This document shows, in pieces, positions 22,307 to 33,555 of a stretch of DNA of 64,000 nt (its first letter is position 1; each line of letters begins with the position of its first letter). The stretch comes from Bisporella sp. PMI_857 (Eukaryota > Ascomycota > Leotiomycetes > Helotiales > Helotiaceae), in contig JAJSPD010000109.1 in assembly GCA_021307315.1 (NCBI GenBank), forward strand, positions 1-64,000, read 5' to 3'. The translations under genes and the position numbers were made by a program. The notes under the pieces were generated by a model, which saw nothing but the letters and a program-made list of their open reading frames with translations, searched no databases and had not been told where the DNA came from.

Positions 22307-22954
22307 ATGTCGAAAGCTCCCATGCGAGGTCATGGAACCGATGCTACGGATTCTGCCGCCGGGGCGATTGATCGCAGTAGCACAGCCAGAGGGGAAGGCG
22401 TCGGGGTCAAGAAAACAGACAAAAGGTGTGAACAGCTGGAACAAAGAAGCTCTACACCGCTCTCTACAATTTTAATATGGATAGGCTGGATTGCCGCCAT
22501 CTTTGTCCAATTTATATGCGCCATCTTGATAAGCCTGTATGATGTGTCGCGTTCAGATATTGTCCACCGTCCTTATCCTCTACCTCCGCTTGTTTCCATC
22601 CCTTCGAATGTAAGTCCTTGATCGCATTTACTTTTGAACAGCATCTAAATTTTGAGACAGGACACTCTGAGCCTTTGGCGACTGCCCTTCATACGCGATA
22701 TTCCTCCCCCATCTACGCCTGTCTTCACAAACGCGGTTATGGTATATGGCTCTGCTGTCTTGGTTGCTTATAACCTGCGGAATTCCGATCCCTATCAAAA
22801 TCACATTCTTTTGCTGGGGATCCTAGGAGGAGCGATATTACATGTGTACATTACGGGATTTGAAGGAAGCATGGCTCGTTTCAAGGACTTTATGCCGGCT
22901 GTCATTTCTTTGAGCCTGGTTATAAGCGTTGGTGTACACCAAGTTCTGCGTTAA
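22307..22954 (+). CDS. small four-helix membrane protein, unknown function
   Basis: Two exons, 22307-22609 and 22661-22954, with a GTAAGT..CAG intron joined in phase 0, giving 198 residues. Residues 1-55 are hydrophilic and charged. Hydrophobic segments follow at about 60-85 (ILIWIGWIAAIFVQFICAIL), 125-145, 152-170 and 178-195. The frame is open further upstream to 22166, so a longer start is possible, but the ATG at 22307 gives the better N-terminus. No known family was recognised. It is transcribed divergently from the HET gene. Confidence 0.65.
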
Positions 22955-23577
22955 TCATCTGAGATGCAACGATTTTCTAAGGTAATAGCCCGCAAAGAAT
23001 AAAAGCCAACTCTCACCTGGAGACTCTTTGGAATATATTATTGTAAATGTAAGTAGTACCATAAGCACATCGCCGCATTCATAAAGCATGCTCTTATCAT
23101 CAACAGTTGTTCAAACCACATACTAGAACTACAGTCCAGAAATCCGCCCATTCATTAAGCTTTCAGCAAAAAGATTTTTTCTAGCTCTGAGACGTAGTGA
23201 CGGGAGTCGCAACAGAGACGATTGGGGCCATTCGGGTTTGTTCAATGCCGTGCAACTTTGACCTCCATCTTCTGTTCACAACCCCAACGCCGCTCTCCCC
23301 AACCCCATGACATGTCGGTATGGTAATAATAATATTCTAAGTAAACCAGGTTTGTTTGAAAGTGTGATAGCCAATTCATGGTAGACGGTAAGTCTTTTGA
23401 TTTCAAGCTTAAATTGATGTTTAGCACTCCATCAGTTTACGCTTCCGATGTTTGAGAATTTCTTCCAATCCTAAAGTAGGGGTATACGATTCCAATTAAT
23501 ATTTCTTAGATGGTGGACGTGTGGCTGGACTGGAAGTAGTTTGAATATATACCTGTTCCTCCGGAAGCTTCTTTGAA
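22955..23577. other. 3' region between convergent genes
   Basis: About 600 bases between the stop codons of two convergent genes. Nothing else was recognised. Confidence 0.5.
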
Positions 23578-25364
23578 TCAAGGTAGCTCAAAGAGCACCT
23601 CCTCTTCCACCAGCTCTTTGCGATCTGAAAGGGCCGCAGCCCGCAAAGCATCATCATAGAGCTGTTCATGTCCATAATGCTCAGCGATGGTTCGCGGAGT
23701 AAGTTCCTTGTACTCCATCTCCTCTGGCACTAGCACGCTCGCCGGGTACGAGAGTGCCGTTGGTTCAGCACCTATCTCCAAAAGAAAGGTTATCATTTTG
23801 CTAGACCCACTTGCTGCTGCGAGGTGTAAGAGGGTCCAGCCTCTGCTATCTTTCAGCGTCAGTAAGATAGGATTGGGGATATCTTCTGCGAGGAAGGAGA
23901 AAGTTGACATGTTCCCATATCGGACGGCACACTGAAGCGGACTCCAATTTCCAAGAACAGTTTGCCGGTCCACAGTCACGCCGAGGCAAATGAGTTTATT
24001 GACATGGCGTCCCTTCCCGAATGCAGCGGCGCGGTGGATAGGCGTCCAGCCGACCGTGTCGGCGTAGTCCCAGCCGTTGAAGCGTTTAGTGGAACAAATG
24101 TCGAGGATTTCCATGGTGCAAGAGTGGTTTGGGAGATCTGGGTCCCATAAGTATGAGAGAGATGTCCAGGCGCGGGTGTTAACATATTCTAAGTCTGCTC
24201 CACTGGCGAGGAGGAGGCGGATAATACTGACGTGGCCAAGGAGGAAGGCGTTATTTAGGGCACTCCTAGATTATATGAGGACGATGAAATAGTTTGGGTG
24301 GGAGGATGCTTACGTTTCTTTGGTGCCGAAGGTGAGGTTTGGATCAGCTCCTTGCTCGAGGAGAAGTCTGACCACGCTGAGATGTCCAGCGCGAATGGCG
24401 AACTTGCTCCTAATCAGTACTTTCAGCTCTGTAGAATTTTGAGAGAGAACATGCCCGCAGCATACTAAAATTTTCGGCTGTAATATCATTTGGATGCGCC
24501 AGACCAGAAGCAAAAAGATATTGAATACGCGGGATATCGTTGCTATTGCATGCCTCGACGATCGCTGAGTCTGACGGGATGATTCTTTGCGGCCAGAGGG
24601 AGATAAAAGGGACAGGCGGCCAACACCCGCTGAGGCTCATACGCCCGCTCAGAACTCTGCTCCAAAGTAGATGCCAACGGAAGAGCATGCTATATGTGCT
24701 ATGGTAGTAGTCTCTTGATATGACAATGCTAGCGTTGAGTCCAAGGTAATGGCTGGGCCACGTCAATTTATGGACGTATGCTGCGATATACTGGCTTTGC
24801 CTCCTATGGGAATTTGCTGAGGAAAAGAGGGAGCAAAACTGAGAGGTACAGATATCTTGAAATTCGCGGAAACTTTTGCGGTGTTGCTCTGCGGCCGAAC
24901 GTTCAAGCCCAACCTCCTTTTGGAGCTCCTCTCTTTTTCCATCAGCTTCCAATTTATTTTGCCGGAGACTCAACATACATCTTTTGAAGAGCAACAAGTA
25001 TTAATGTTAACTTGAGTGAATTTTCTGTTTCCTTTAGGAGGCCAATCTCTTCTATCACTTTCGCTTTCCTCCCAGCAGCCCAGCGGAGACGGTCCCTTTT
25101 CTTCCTCGATTTGAAATCCAAGGACAACGCAGGTGTGATCTCCGCCATTGAATGCTCCGCCGGCACTAACCTTTCTCTGATTTCAGGCGAGAGGCCATCT
25201 AGTTGGGCTTGATTGGCTTGAAGATGTGCTTGTTGGCGTTGAGCATGGCGCGTTTGCTTCTCCGCGTCTCTATAATCTTTGTAAAAGTTGCTCGCTGACG
25301 AGGCTGTCTTACCAACGGCCCCAGCAATCGTCAAGCCTGATACAGCTATACTTAAGGGATCCAT
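23578..25364 (-). CDS. ankyrin-repeat protein with fungal NLR-type N-terminus
   Basis: The gene starts at 25364 with MDPLSIAVSGLTIAGAVGK, the usual opening of the fungal N-terminal helical domain (Fungal_N) seen in NLR-like proteins, followed by a long basic coiled-coil. Further segments at 24997-24450 carry the coiled-coil on and start the ankyrin array. Ankyrin units are clear at 24400-24314 (RAGHLSVVRLLLEQGADPN), 24265-24120 and 24070-23640 (GWTPIHRAAAFGKG, GWTLLHLAAASGS). One intron is certain (24313-24266, GTAAGC..CTAG, phase kept). Two joins, near 24960 and near 24420, lack a normal intron: the coiled-coil changes frame within about 10 bases at 24960. It is either a frameshifted gene or has unusual introns. 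Likely role: recognition or scaffold in non-self response. Confidence 0.7.
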
Positions 25365-26220
25365 GAATTAAGGAGAGTACGAATTTGTAAAAGCGGGATG
25401 CATCCTTCACAGCCTGGAGGCTCGCATTCGGAGGAAGACTCACGACATCGCGATGTTTAATCTAGAGATATGATCGGGGATGGTTTATAGCGCACCCATT
25501 CCAAATGGGCTGTAAAAGTGAGGCTGTTGTGAGATGGCGCATATTGAAATGGCTGGCCAGAATTGAAGGAATCTGAAAGTAACCTTGTAGGCTTGGCGCT
25601 TGGGCATCAACATGCTCAGATCAACACTGTGCAGCTAGGCCTTACATTGGTATTTGTCACTTATTTAGGGCTTAGGCAGAGGTAGCCGCCACTGCCTCTC
25701 TGGTGAACACCTGCCTTATACCTCTGGTGCAAATCCTATGGCAGACCACCCATAGTGTTAAGAAACGAGATATAGGTTAGCATATAGGTCAACCTAATTT
25801 GCTGGTCTTTGTAGATAGAGTTGTGGCTTTTAATTAACAATGGATGATGGAGTTGGGCGAAGTTTAAAGTGCAACGGATGATGGAGTTGTGGCGAAGTTC
25901 AAGCTGACATGCATAAAATTACGAGTGTGGCCTGTAAGCACAATGGATAATAGAGTTGTGGTGGCAAAGCTTAAGTTAAAATAAGCTTAAACACTATCTG
26001 CCACAAAAAAAACTCTATTTCGCAATCCTGCAATCCTGATGTTGTTTTATTTTAAATTTGTAAAGGATTTACAAGAATAAAGATTTGACTTTCTCTGGAG
26101 ATATTTACTATTATAGAACAAAATGTAGTCAATTTGACAGTATAGGATTAATAGGATGAAGGCTTTTTCTTCATCAAAAAAAGTTTAGTATATTTTAAGC
26201 ATTTGCAATGTTTTCAAATG
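25365..26220. other. intergenic with a 30-40 bp degenerate repeat
   Basis: No gene is visible. Three related copies of CAATGGATGATGGAGTTG..GCGAAGTT occur at about 25838, 25872 and 25941. This is the upstream region of the cold-shock-domain gene. Confidence 0.5.
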
Positions 26221-26228
26221 TATAAAAG
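26221..26228 (+). promoter_or_regulatory. TATA box of the cold-shock-domain gene
   Basis: TATAAAAG, about 140 bases upstream of the start codon, with a CT-rich leader and a 5'-UTR intron between. Confidence 0.55.
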
Positions 26229-26313
26229 TGGTCTACGTTTCCTTCTAAAACTGCAATATTATTTCATTCACTTCGACTTCCAGCATCTCAATTAGCCAAT
26301 ATTCCAGAAACAT

Positions 26314-26360
26314 GTAATATTTCATCTTTGTTCCCTCTGTGTTATTGCTAACATTCCCAG
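26314..26360 (+). other. 5'-UTR intron of the cold-shock-domain gene
   Basis: The segment starts GTAATAT, holds a perfect GCTAAC branch site and ends CCCAG, six bases before the start codon. At 47 bases it is a normal fungal intron. Confidence 0.6.
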
Positions 26361-26366
26361 ATCAAA

Positions 26367-26645
26367 ATGAAATTCACCAGCATCATTGCACTGGCGGCGT
26401 TTGTTTTATCTGCTTCAGCAGCGCCTTCCAGAGCTGCAACATTTCACCTGTTTAATGTCAAGTGGTTCAACGATGCCAAAGGCTTCGGATTCGCAACGCC
26501 TGTAAATGGAGGCAAAGATGTTTTTGTTCACTTCTCAGCTATTCAAATGGCTGGTTTCAAGTCTTTGCACGAAGGCCAATGCGTTACAGCACAAATTGTT
26601 TCAGGTCCAAAGGGCCCACAACTGGCAAATGTTCACCCTTGCTAA
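26367..26645 (+). CDS. secreted cold-shock-domain (CspA-like) protein
   Basis: Single coding exon, 92 residues. Residues 1-20 form a signal peptide ([20 protein letters not shown]). The rest is a complete cold-shock domain: [15 protein letters not shown] (RNP-1-like, KGFGF), [10 protein letters not shown] (RNP-2-like, VFVHF), then KSLHEGQ and KGPQLANV. Order, spacing and length follow bacterial CspA closely, far more than eukaryotic Y-box proteins. CspA-type proteins bind single-stranded nucleic acid inside cells; here the signal peptide directs it outside. The aromatic binding residues (W, F, F, F, H) are kept. A 5'-UTR intron and a likely 3'-UTR intron show it is a real fungal gene. It may be of bacterial origin and could act as an apoplastic effector, RNA binder or antimicrobial; these roles are inference. 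Confidence 0.9.
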   Translation: MKFTSIIALAAFVLSASAAPSRAATFHLFNVKWFNDAKGFGFATPVNGGKDVFVHFSAIQMAGFKSLHEGQCVTAQIVSGPKGPQLANVHPC

Positions 26646-26656
26646 GCGAATTTAAG

Positions 26657-26707
26657 GTATGACTTACTTTTGTTATTTTGTTACTATATCTAATTAATCT
26701 TTTATAG
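26657..26707 (+). other. probable 3'-UTR intron of the cold-shock-domain gene
   Basis: It starts GTATGA 12 bases after the stop codon, contains a CTAATTAAT branch-like site and ends TTTATAG, 51 bases. It is called from splice signals only. Confidence 0.4.
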
Positions 26708-27577
26708 TTTGCAATATCTTGAATGTTCAAGTTTTGGATAATAGGAGTTTTGGAGTTAGTGATTTTGTGAATTTAGCATCTGAAAGTTTGAGGCGCTCAA
26801 TTGAATAAAGGCTTGCTTTCTCATTCTATTCTTTCAAAGAACCACTTTTATCTCTCCAGCCACAGCCTTTTCTCACTCTGGCCAAAGACTTCTCTCCCTC
26901 TCTCCCAATTCCCTCCATCCAAAGCCCCACTATTATCCCGCCAACTAGAGGCATCACTCTGAATTCCAGTCGGGTCGATTTCCTGGTTGCTTTAGGAACA
27001 GGGCCATGAACCCTCTAAATGTTGATGGTATCACTTTCCCTTGCTAGAAATCGCTTAAGCATTATTCTGATGGTGATAACTGCTTCCACTAACGTACCTA
27101 ATCACTTGGCTGGCCACATTATACAAGGTCTTTAGGTATAAAGAGTACTTAGCTTGGAAGACATACGATCCCCCGCCTAGTGCGTGATGAGACATAAGAT
27201 CATAAGCGATCGGAAGTTCATTGACGAGATTCGAGCACTCTCTAGTGACCATTATCAGAAGCAAAATCAAATGGACTTTCGTTAGTTGTTGTTAAAAGGT
27301 GTAGGAAATATATGATTTGAAACTATGTCTGCTGGAGAAACAGTTCTTGACGATATGATGAAGGTGATGGTGTAGGAGTACAAGGTATAGCATGGGAGTA
27401 CAAGAATGGTACGAGACGGAAAGCATTGTCACAATGCACTTTTTCATTCTACAGCTTCCCACCACCCCCAAAAGTCATTGCTATATTGTTGGCAAGAGAT
27501 AAGCCACGCTAGGCGTCCTATGGGAGCTGCCAAACATATACTTATAAATAAACCCCACCCCACTTGTGTTATCGAGT
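26708..27577. other. intergenic, nothing recognised
   Basis: About 870 bases between the cold-shock-domain gene and the Fot-type transposon. Only short frames are present. Confidence 0.45.
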
Positions 27578-27579
27578 TA

Positions 27580-27626
27580 AGTCCGTGCACCCCCATTTGG
27601 ATACCCCCCCCATTTGGATACCCCAC
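27580..27626 (+). repeat. left terminal inverted repeat of the Fot-type transposon
   Basis: It matches 35796-35842 on the other strand almost perfectly for 46 bases, including two copies of a 17-base subterminal repeat. Such subterminal repeats are typical transposase binding sites. Confidence 0.9.
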
Positions 27627-27669
27627 CTAGCCGAGTATTGCTCAAACAAAAACAGTTCTAATTAAATAA

Positions 27670-29012
27670 CTACTTAACCGAAATACAATCCAAAGTAAAA
27701 TCAGACTCATTACTTTCATTTTCATCCTTTTCTATATTTATAGCCTCCTCTGCTTCTAATTGCGTTTGTCGAATACTCGAAATATCCGCAAATTTCGAAT
27801 TTGGACTTGTTTTAACTTTCTTTCTTTTTCTAGGCCTAGCTTTTTCTAATTGAACTTCCAAAAACTGTATTTTGTAGCTATTACTAGTTAAAACAGATTC
27901 TTGATTTTCAAATCTCTTAATAATCTTTCGAAATAAGATTCTTTAAGTAAAAAAGTCGTCCGTACTTAAATTTTGAAACTTAGCTACTTAAGCTTTTACT
28001 TCGATCGATTTCCGAAAAGTAAATAAAAGTACAAGTAAGAATTCTATTCTTAATAGTCCTGACTTGCTTTGACCAGTTTATAATGTTTTTTTTTTCGTAT
28101 TTGAGTTCTCGAGAAGTAAAAAGCTAAATAAAAGTTTAGCTATCGATTTTAGCCACAACCTAGTAGCTTTTTACCCAGTTTTAATTATTTTTGCGAATAA
28201 TGCTTCTTTTTTAGCTTTTGAATAGCAAGTAAAAAAGTTTTGCTTTTCAATTAAGCTAAAATCAGTCAAAAAAGCTAAAAACCCTACGGCGGTTCGATAG
28301 TGACTTTTAAAAGAAGAAAAAACTGATAAATCCAAAAGCTGAAAAACGTGTAACGTATATAGCAGTAAAAAAAGTAAATAAACGTTGTTTTGAAAACAGA
28401 AATACATGAATTCAGTAGTTTTATGACTTTTGTGGCTATTTAGAATCAAAAGTCTAAGTTTAAAAGTATAGCTTTAAAAAAAAAAAATCTTTTTTAGCTA
28501 TTTTATAGTTGTAAAGTCGGAAGTCTAAGCATTATCGGTAGCTGTAAATAGCCAGTTTTTATAGCTTGAAAGATCTTGTTGAAACTATTGTTGTTGTACT
28601 GATTTTCTTTTGAATATAACAAAAAGAGAAAAGGCTTTTCTACTAGCTGAAATACACTCGATAAATAAAGTTTAAGCACGAAAACCAGGCTGTTTTTTTT
28701 GAATAGAACGTTGCTTAAAGCTTCCTACAACTAAGCTATTTACTCCAATACTTTCTATTATACTTGACTCGTTTATATTCCATCGATTTTCAGGTTTGAT
28801 ATTCGAAATTGCAAGTATATTAAGTCGAGTAAACTAGTCTTTAATTACGGTAGTTGTAGCTTTATTGACTCGTACAGAATCGATATTTTTAGCTCTTTTA
28901 GTACGTAAAATAGAATTACGACGTAAAAAGCTTTTTATCCACCGTTTCCTTAGTTTTTGCGTACTTCCTTTGATTGCTAAAAGCCGATTTGCAAATTGCT
29001 TGATTTGACTAT
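27670..29012 (-). pseudogene. Fot1-type transposase, HTH, DDE and C-terminal part (5' part at 35460-35710)
   Basis: From right to left the minus strand reads the rest of the CENP-B/Tc5-type HTH (IKQFANRLLAIKGS at about 28995-28950, KRWIKSFLRRN), then the DDE core (28449-28180: MILNSHKSHKTTEFMYFCFQ, HVFQLLDLSVFSSFKS, KAKKEALF), then the basic tail at 27861-27670 (RPRKRKKVKTSPNSKF). In functional relatives the second catalytic residue is an aspartate in the L-D-x-H-x-S-H context; here it reads N, a C:G to T:A change. The P-P-H-T-S-H block reads L-L-Y-T-L-H, again transitions. Several stops occur. The protein is dead. Confidence 0.85.
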
Positions 29013-29300
29013 TGTAACAACTCAAGCCGAACAGGGATCTCGATCCGTAGATCTAGGTAGAAGGACTCAAAGGTGTGAACAACTATCAATTGTTATAACT
29101 AAGAGAACAAGCTACAGGCAGAAGAAGGGAAGGAGAACAGTGCTTTATATACAGGAAGCTGGCCAGGGGCCAGCGTAAGCGAGCCCTGTAGCATCGGTCG
29201 CTAAGCTCTGGGTTGCCGAGCTCTGTGGTAGCAGGGGCTAAGCTCTACCGAGCTCTGCAGTGTTTGGCGCCAAGCTCGAGATAGGGCCAGAGCCGTGACA
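29013..29300 (-). repeat. 3' LTR of the Ty3/gypsy element
   Basis: On the plus strand it starts TGTAACAACTCAAG and ends GCCGTGACA. It contains a CTTTATATACAGG segment that may hold a TATA box. Five of the seven LTR differences are T or A in this copy against C or G in the other. Confidence 0.93.
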
Positions 29301-30179
29301 TTACTCTTTTCTCCAGTATAGCTTGTTTTTAAGCTACAGCAAATCAAGAGTAAAAATTTAAAATTCAAAATCAAAAAAGAATCCACTATTCAGCCTATAT
29401 AGCTTGCTTTACCTATTATCGTCTAAGCGATCAGCTGGATTTTTGCTTTGTAAGTAACAGTCAAGCTAGTATTGCAGGTTCACCGGGGGTTTTTTAGCTT
29501 TAAAGTACTTATTATGAAAAGCTTTGAGTTTGTATAGTGCTCTCTTGAACTTTTCGGCGTTATAGAATACAGGGTTATGGTTTACGTTTACTTACTTGAC
29601 TTGATATTGAAGTTTTCGGCGGTATTTCCGGCTTTGCAACACTTGCTCGATTTTTCACTCCGGCTGTTGGTTGTAGACTACAGGCACTGGAGGCTTTTGA
29701 TGCTGGCTTGGCAGCGGGTTACCGGGGTTTTTTCGCAGGAGTTCCGGTGCAAAAACGTTATAGAGCTGATTTTTTTCTGGAAGTTTTAAGCGATACGAGT
29801 GACTTATTTGTTCGATAATTTTATATAGGCTTTTATTCTGGTAGCTTAGCTTTCGGCTTGGCTGTTTATTAGTTTAGTTTTTTGTCGAAATTTATACTTT
29901 GTTTTTGACTTTAAAATCGACTGGCCGGCGGTGCTTGTTGGCTTGTGTTGCTTGTTGCTTTTAGGCTTTAGCTATTCTAGCTTTAGCTTATTTTCAAGCT
30001 TTGTGGATTTTTTCGATATAGGCTTAAGCATTTTTCCGGGCTTTTTTAACGTGCTGTAAAACCGGAACAAGGTTTTTAGGGCGGACTTAGTTTATTTTTA
30101 TTCGAAGCTGGTACTTTAGTTCGATTATAAAAGAAAACAGTTTTGTTGAGTGATGTAGCAAAGTGGCTGCCGCGTAGTT

Positions 30180-33100
30180 TACCGCATGAATCAAAGTAGA
30201 CTAGTTGTCTTGAAAAGCATTGGCAAAAGAGCGAAAGCGCTAGTCGATTTACTAGTTAGCGTTTTTAGTTTGGCCGTCTGTCTGAGAGTAGTATGTTGTC
30301 GAAAGCTTGAGCTTTGTGCTTAGTAGCCGGCAGAATTTATTCCAGAACGCGGAAACAAACTGTAGTTTTCGATTTGACACTATAGTAGTAGCAGGACTAT
30401 AATACTTATGAATATGCACTAAGTACAGCTGAGCTATAGTCCTAGCGTCGACTGTTTTGTTGCAAAGAATCGAGATAGGGCGCTTGCTTAACTTGTTTAT
30501 AAACACACAAACTATGTTTATGCTTTTTCGGTCAGAAAGCATGTTTTTGAAATCCACCGATATGTGCTGCTAGGGCCGGTCCGGTATTGGCAGTGAATGC
30601 AAAAGTTCTGGGGTTTTGTTTTTAGGAACTTTAGACTTACGGCAAGCGTGGCAATTGCTGACGAAACGCTTAATATCGTCGTTTATTCTAAGCTAGTAGT
30701 ACCGCTTTTTGATTAGCTTTTTAGTCTTGTTTTGGCCTGGGTGAGCTGTCGATAAGCTACAGTGTGATGCTGTGATTAAAGCTGTACGGGCTAATTCGGC
30801 TACTACAAAACGGCTTTTTTTTTTTAGCAACTCGTTTTCTAAACTGTAGCTTTTTTTGCTTTTTTGACTTAGCTTTCGGGCATAGTCTAGATTTAGAGCA
30901 GTCCGATTTGCTTGGAGGATTTCGTTTATCAAGTTCAGCTGCTTTTCGATTAGCGACAAAAATAAGGCTATACGGTTTATTTCGAGCTTTTGTAGAATCC
31001 GGTAATCAAGCTGTGCTGGAGATAAAAAAGCCTAGTTTCGATTATTTCGCTTTGCTTAGTCCAAGCTTTTGGTCTAGTTTTGCCGTGTTAAAGGGTCGGC
31101 TTTGTTGTGTTTGCCTAGCTTGTAAAATATTTTAAAATGGTATCGAAAGAAAATCTCAGCCCAGCGAGCTTGTTTGGCTAACAGCAGCTTGCTAAACATG
31201 AAATATTCTAAGGCTTTATGGTCCGTAATTATTTCGATGTGATTTTTAGTGCTTTCGAGCTCGGCACGCTAATACTGCAAAGCTTTGACAATAGCTAGCA
31301 TTTCTTTGTTGTAGATTGGGTAATTAGTTTCTGCAGGAGCTATAGTCTTGGAGAAATACTTTACAGAGTGCTACTCGCCGTTAAGTTTTTTCTGAGAAAA
31401 CACGGCTGCTACTACTGTGTCGAAAGCGTCTGTTTCAAGTATACACTGGCTGTTTAGGTTATAGTGAGCCAACAACGGAGCACTTATTAGCATAGCTTTA
31501 AGCTTGTTAAATGCCTGAGTGCACTTGCTGTCAAAAACAAACTTATAATCGGCACGAGTTAACTGGGTCAGCGGTGCCGCTATTTGGCTGTAGCTTCGAA
31601 TAAACCTTTTGTAGAAATTGCAAAATCCTAGAAAAGATTGAACTTTTTTAACTGTTTTAAAAGGTTCTTAGTTTTTGATCATTTGTATTTTGTCGGGGTT
31701 TACTTGAATGCTGTTAGTTGAAATAATAAATCCCAAGTATTTTGTTCGCTTTACACTGAATTCACACTTTTTGATGTCGGCTTGTAAGCCGGCAGTTTGC
31801 AATCGGTCGATTACTTGCTTTACGTGTGCTTTATGCTGTAGCTCGTTTTCAGAGTAAATCAAAATGTCGTCAAGATATGTTGTGCAAATCACATCCAACA
31901 AATCCCGAAAAGTGTTGTTAATATAATTTGAAAAGTAGCCGGCTTATTAGTAAGGCCAAAAAGCAGAACTTTGTACTGGAACAAACTATAGCGAGTGCGA
32001 AACGCTGTGAGCTTTTCAGATTCGGGAGAAATCCGGATCCGGTAGAATGCTTGGCGAATATTTAGCTTTGTAAAAACTTTAGCTTTGCTTAGTCTAGCTA
32101 GCGTTTCGTTAATCAATAGCAAAAGATACCGGTTTTTTTTGGTCAACGAATTCAGTTTCCGGTAGTCGACACAAAAACGAAGTAAGCCGTTCGACTTTTG
32201 TGCAAACAAGACAAGTAATGCAAAAAGAGCTTTGCTAGTAACGACAAATCTTTTTTGCAAATTGGCTGTCAAGTAGTCTCGCATAGTTTTAAGTTCTTCA
32301 ATTGAATGCTTGTTCAAATGGCAAAACCTCAAAGTGTTGTTTTCTGTAAGCTCGATTTTGTAGTCAATGCTTCGGTGTGGAGCTAGAGTATTTGACTCTT
32401 GTTTTGAGAAAAAAGCTAAGCGACTGTAGTAAGTACTAAGGACTTTGTTTTTCAGGAATTCTTCCGGCTTAACAGGCTGCTGTTCTTGCTTCCGATCTTC
32501 GATCATCCGGTCTAAGCCGTCTAAAGTGATTGAAAATAACTCAATTCCTTGCTGTCGAGCGTTTAGCATAAACCCATTACTGGAAATCATTTTGATATCT
32601 AAGTGTGCACGCCGGCCAAGCCGGCTATTTCCCCCTGTTTTAGCGAGGTCCCCTGGCCGAAGCTCCTGAGCACTCCTGTAGTCGTAAGGGCGAGAAAGCT
32701 CGTTAGCCATGATTTTCAGGCTCTTGCTGGTTTCTCGAGCCCAGGTTGGCCCGTGAGCGCTAGCTCGAGTGAGCTTCTGACTAGCTGTAGCAGAGCTCGA
32801 CTTTCCGAGCGTAGGCTGCTTGCTGTTTTGCTGAACGTTCAACTGCTGAACGGCTTGTGTAGCTTGAACGACTGGATGCTGAACAGCCTGTACAGCCTGA
32901 ACGTGCAAACAGTCTTTCTTTGGCAGAGCCTGAGCTAGGTTTACTGTCAGGGTTTTGATCTGAATGCCGTCCAAGCGTTTTTTGTCGTTTCTGGCGATCG
33001 CTTTGTTTCGGCGTAGCATGTTTTGTTGGTGCTGTATTTGAACTTTCTGAGGTCGAACACCGTTTCGTGTATACGTAGCTATAGTTCTGGAATAGGTATA

Positions 33101-33349
33101 TGCTGGTGAAAATTCCGAAGGCTATCGCAGTTGCTGGTAGTGAACATTAATTAAAATACGAAAATAATCAAAGAAATTGCGTCCGAGAATCATATTATAA
33201 GAGCTTAGCTCTAAAATAAGTAAAGGAAAGTTGTAAATCTGTCGGCTATTAATCTCAATATTAAACAAGAGGTATTGAGAGATAAAAGATCCTTTTTTAC
33301 CATTATATCTTTTCGGATAAATAAAATAAGGAAGCCGTTTAGGCTTCAA
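30180..33349 (-). pseudogene. pol: protease, reverse transcriptase, RNase H, integrase
   Basis: Read leftward: a retropepsin-like part (33349-33122) with NMILGRNFFDYF; then after one TAG, in the same frame, a linker and the reverse transcriptase (33019-31668) with LRFCVDYRKLNSL, FTKLNIRQAFYRI and YLDDILIYSENE; then RNase H (about 31660-31100) with ETDAFDTVVAA and TDHKALEYF; then the integrase zinc finger (about 30760-30640, H..H..CHAC) and core (30557-30252, SVDFKNMLSD, YYSQTDGQTKNAN). Interruptions are mostly TAG where relatives have Trp, plus a one-base deletion at about 31930 within the reverse transcriptase. Inactive copy. Confidence 0.9.
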
Positions 33350-33555
33350 TTCGAGAATGCGGCAAAAGTTTAATGCAAAACGAGTGTCAATGAAAACGTA
33401 ACTACTAGCTCCGGTGTCACTTAACGTTTTAGTTTGTACTGCAATACTATTTTTGTAAAAAGTGTATGTTACAGTAAAAGAATTGCCGGCTATTAGTGAA
33501 CTTAAATCAATCTGCTGAAGATCGAATACTTGAGCTCTAAAAAAGGAGCCTTAGT

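Noticed and set aside
29301..30180. A chromodomain after the integrase
   Set aside because: The region is too decayed, with many stops, to support any specific C-terminal domain.
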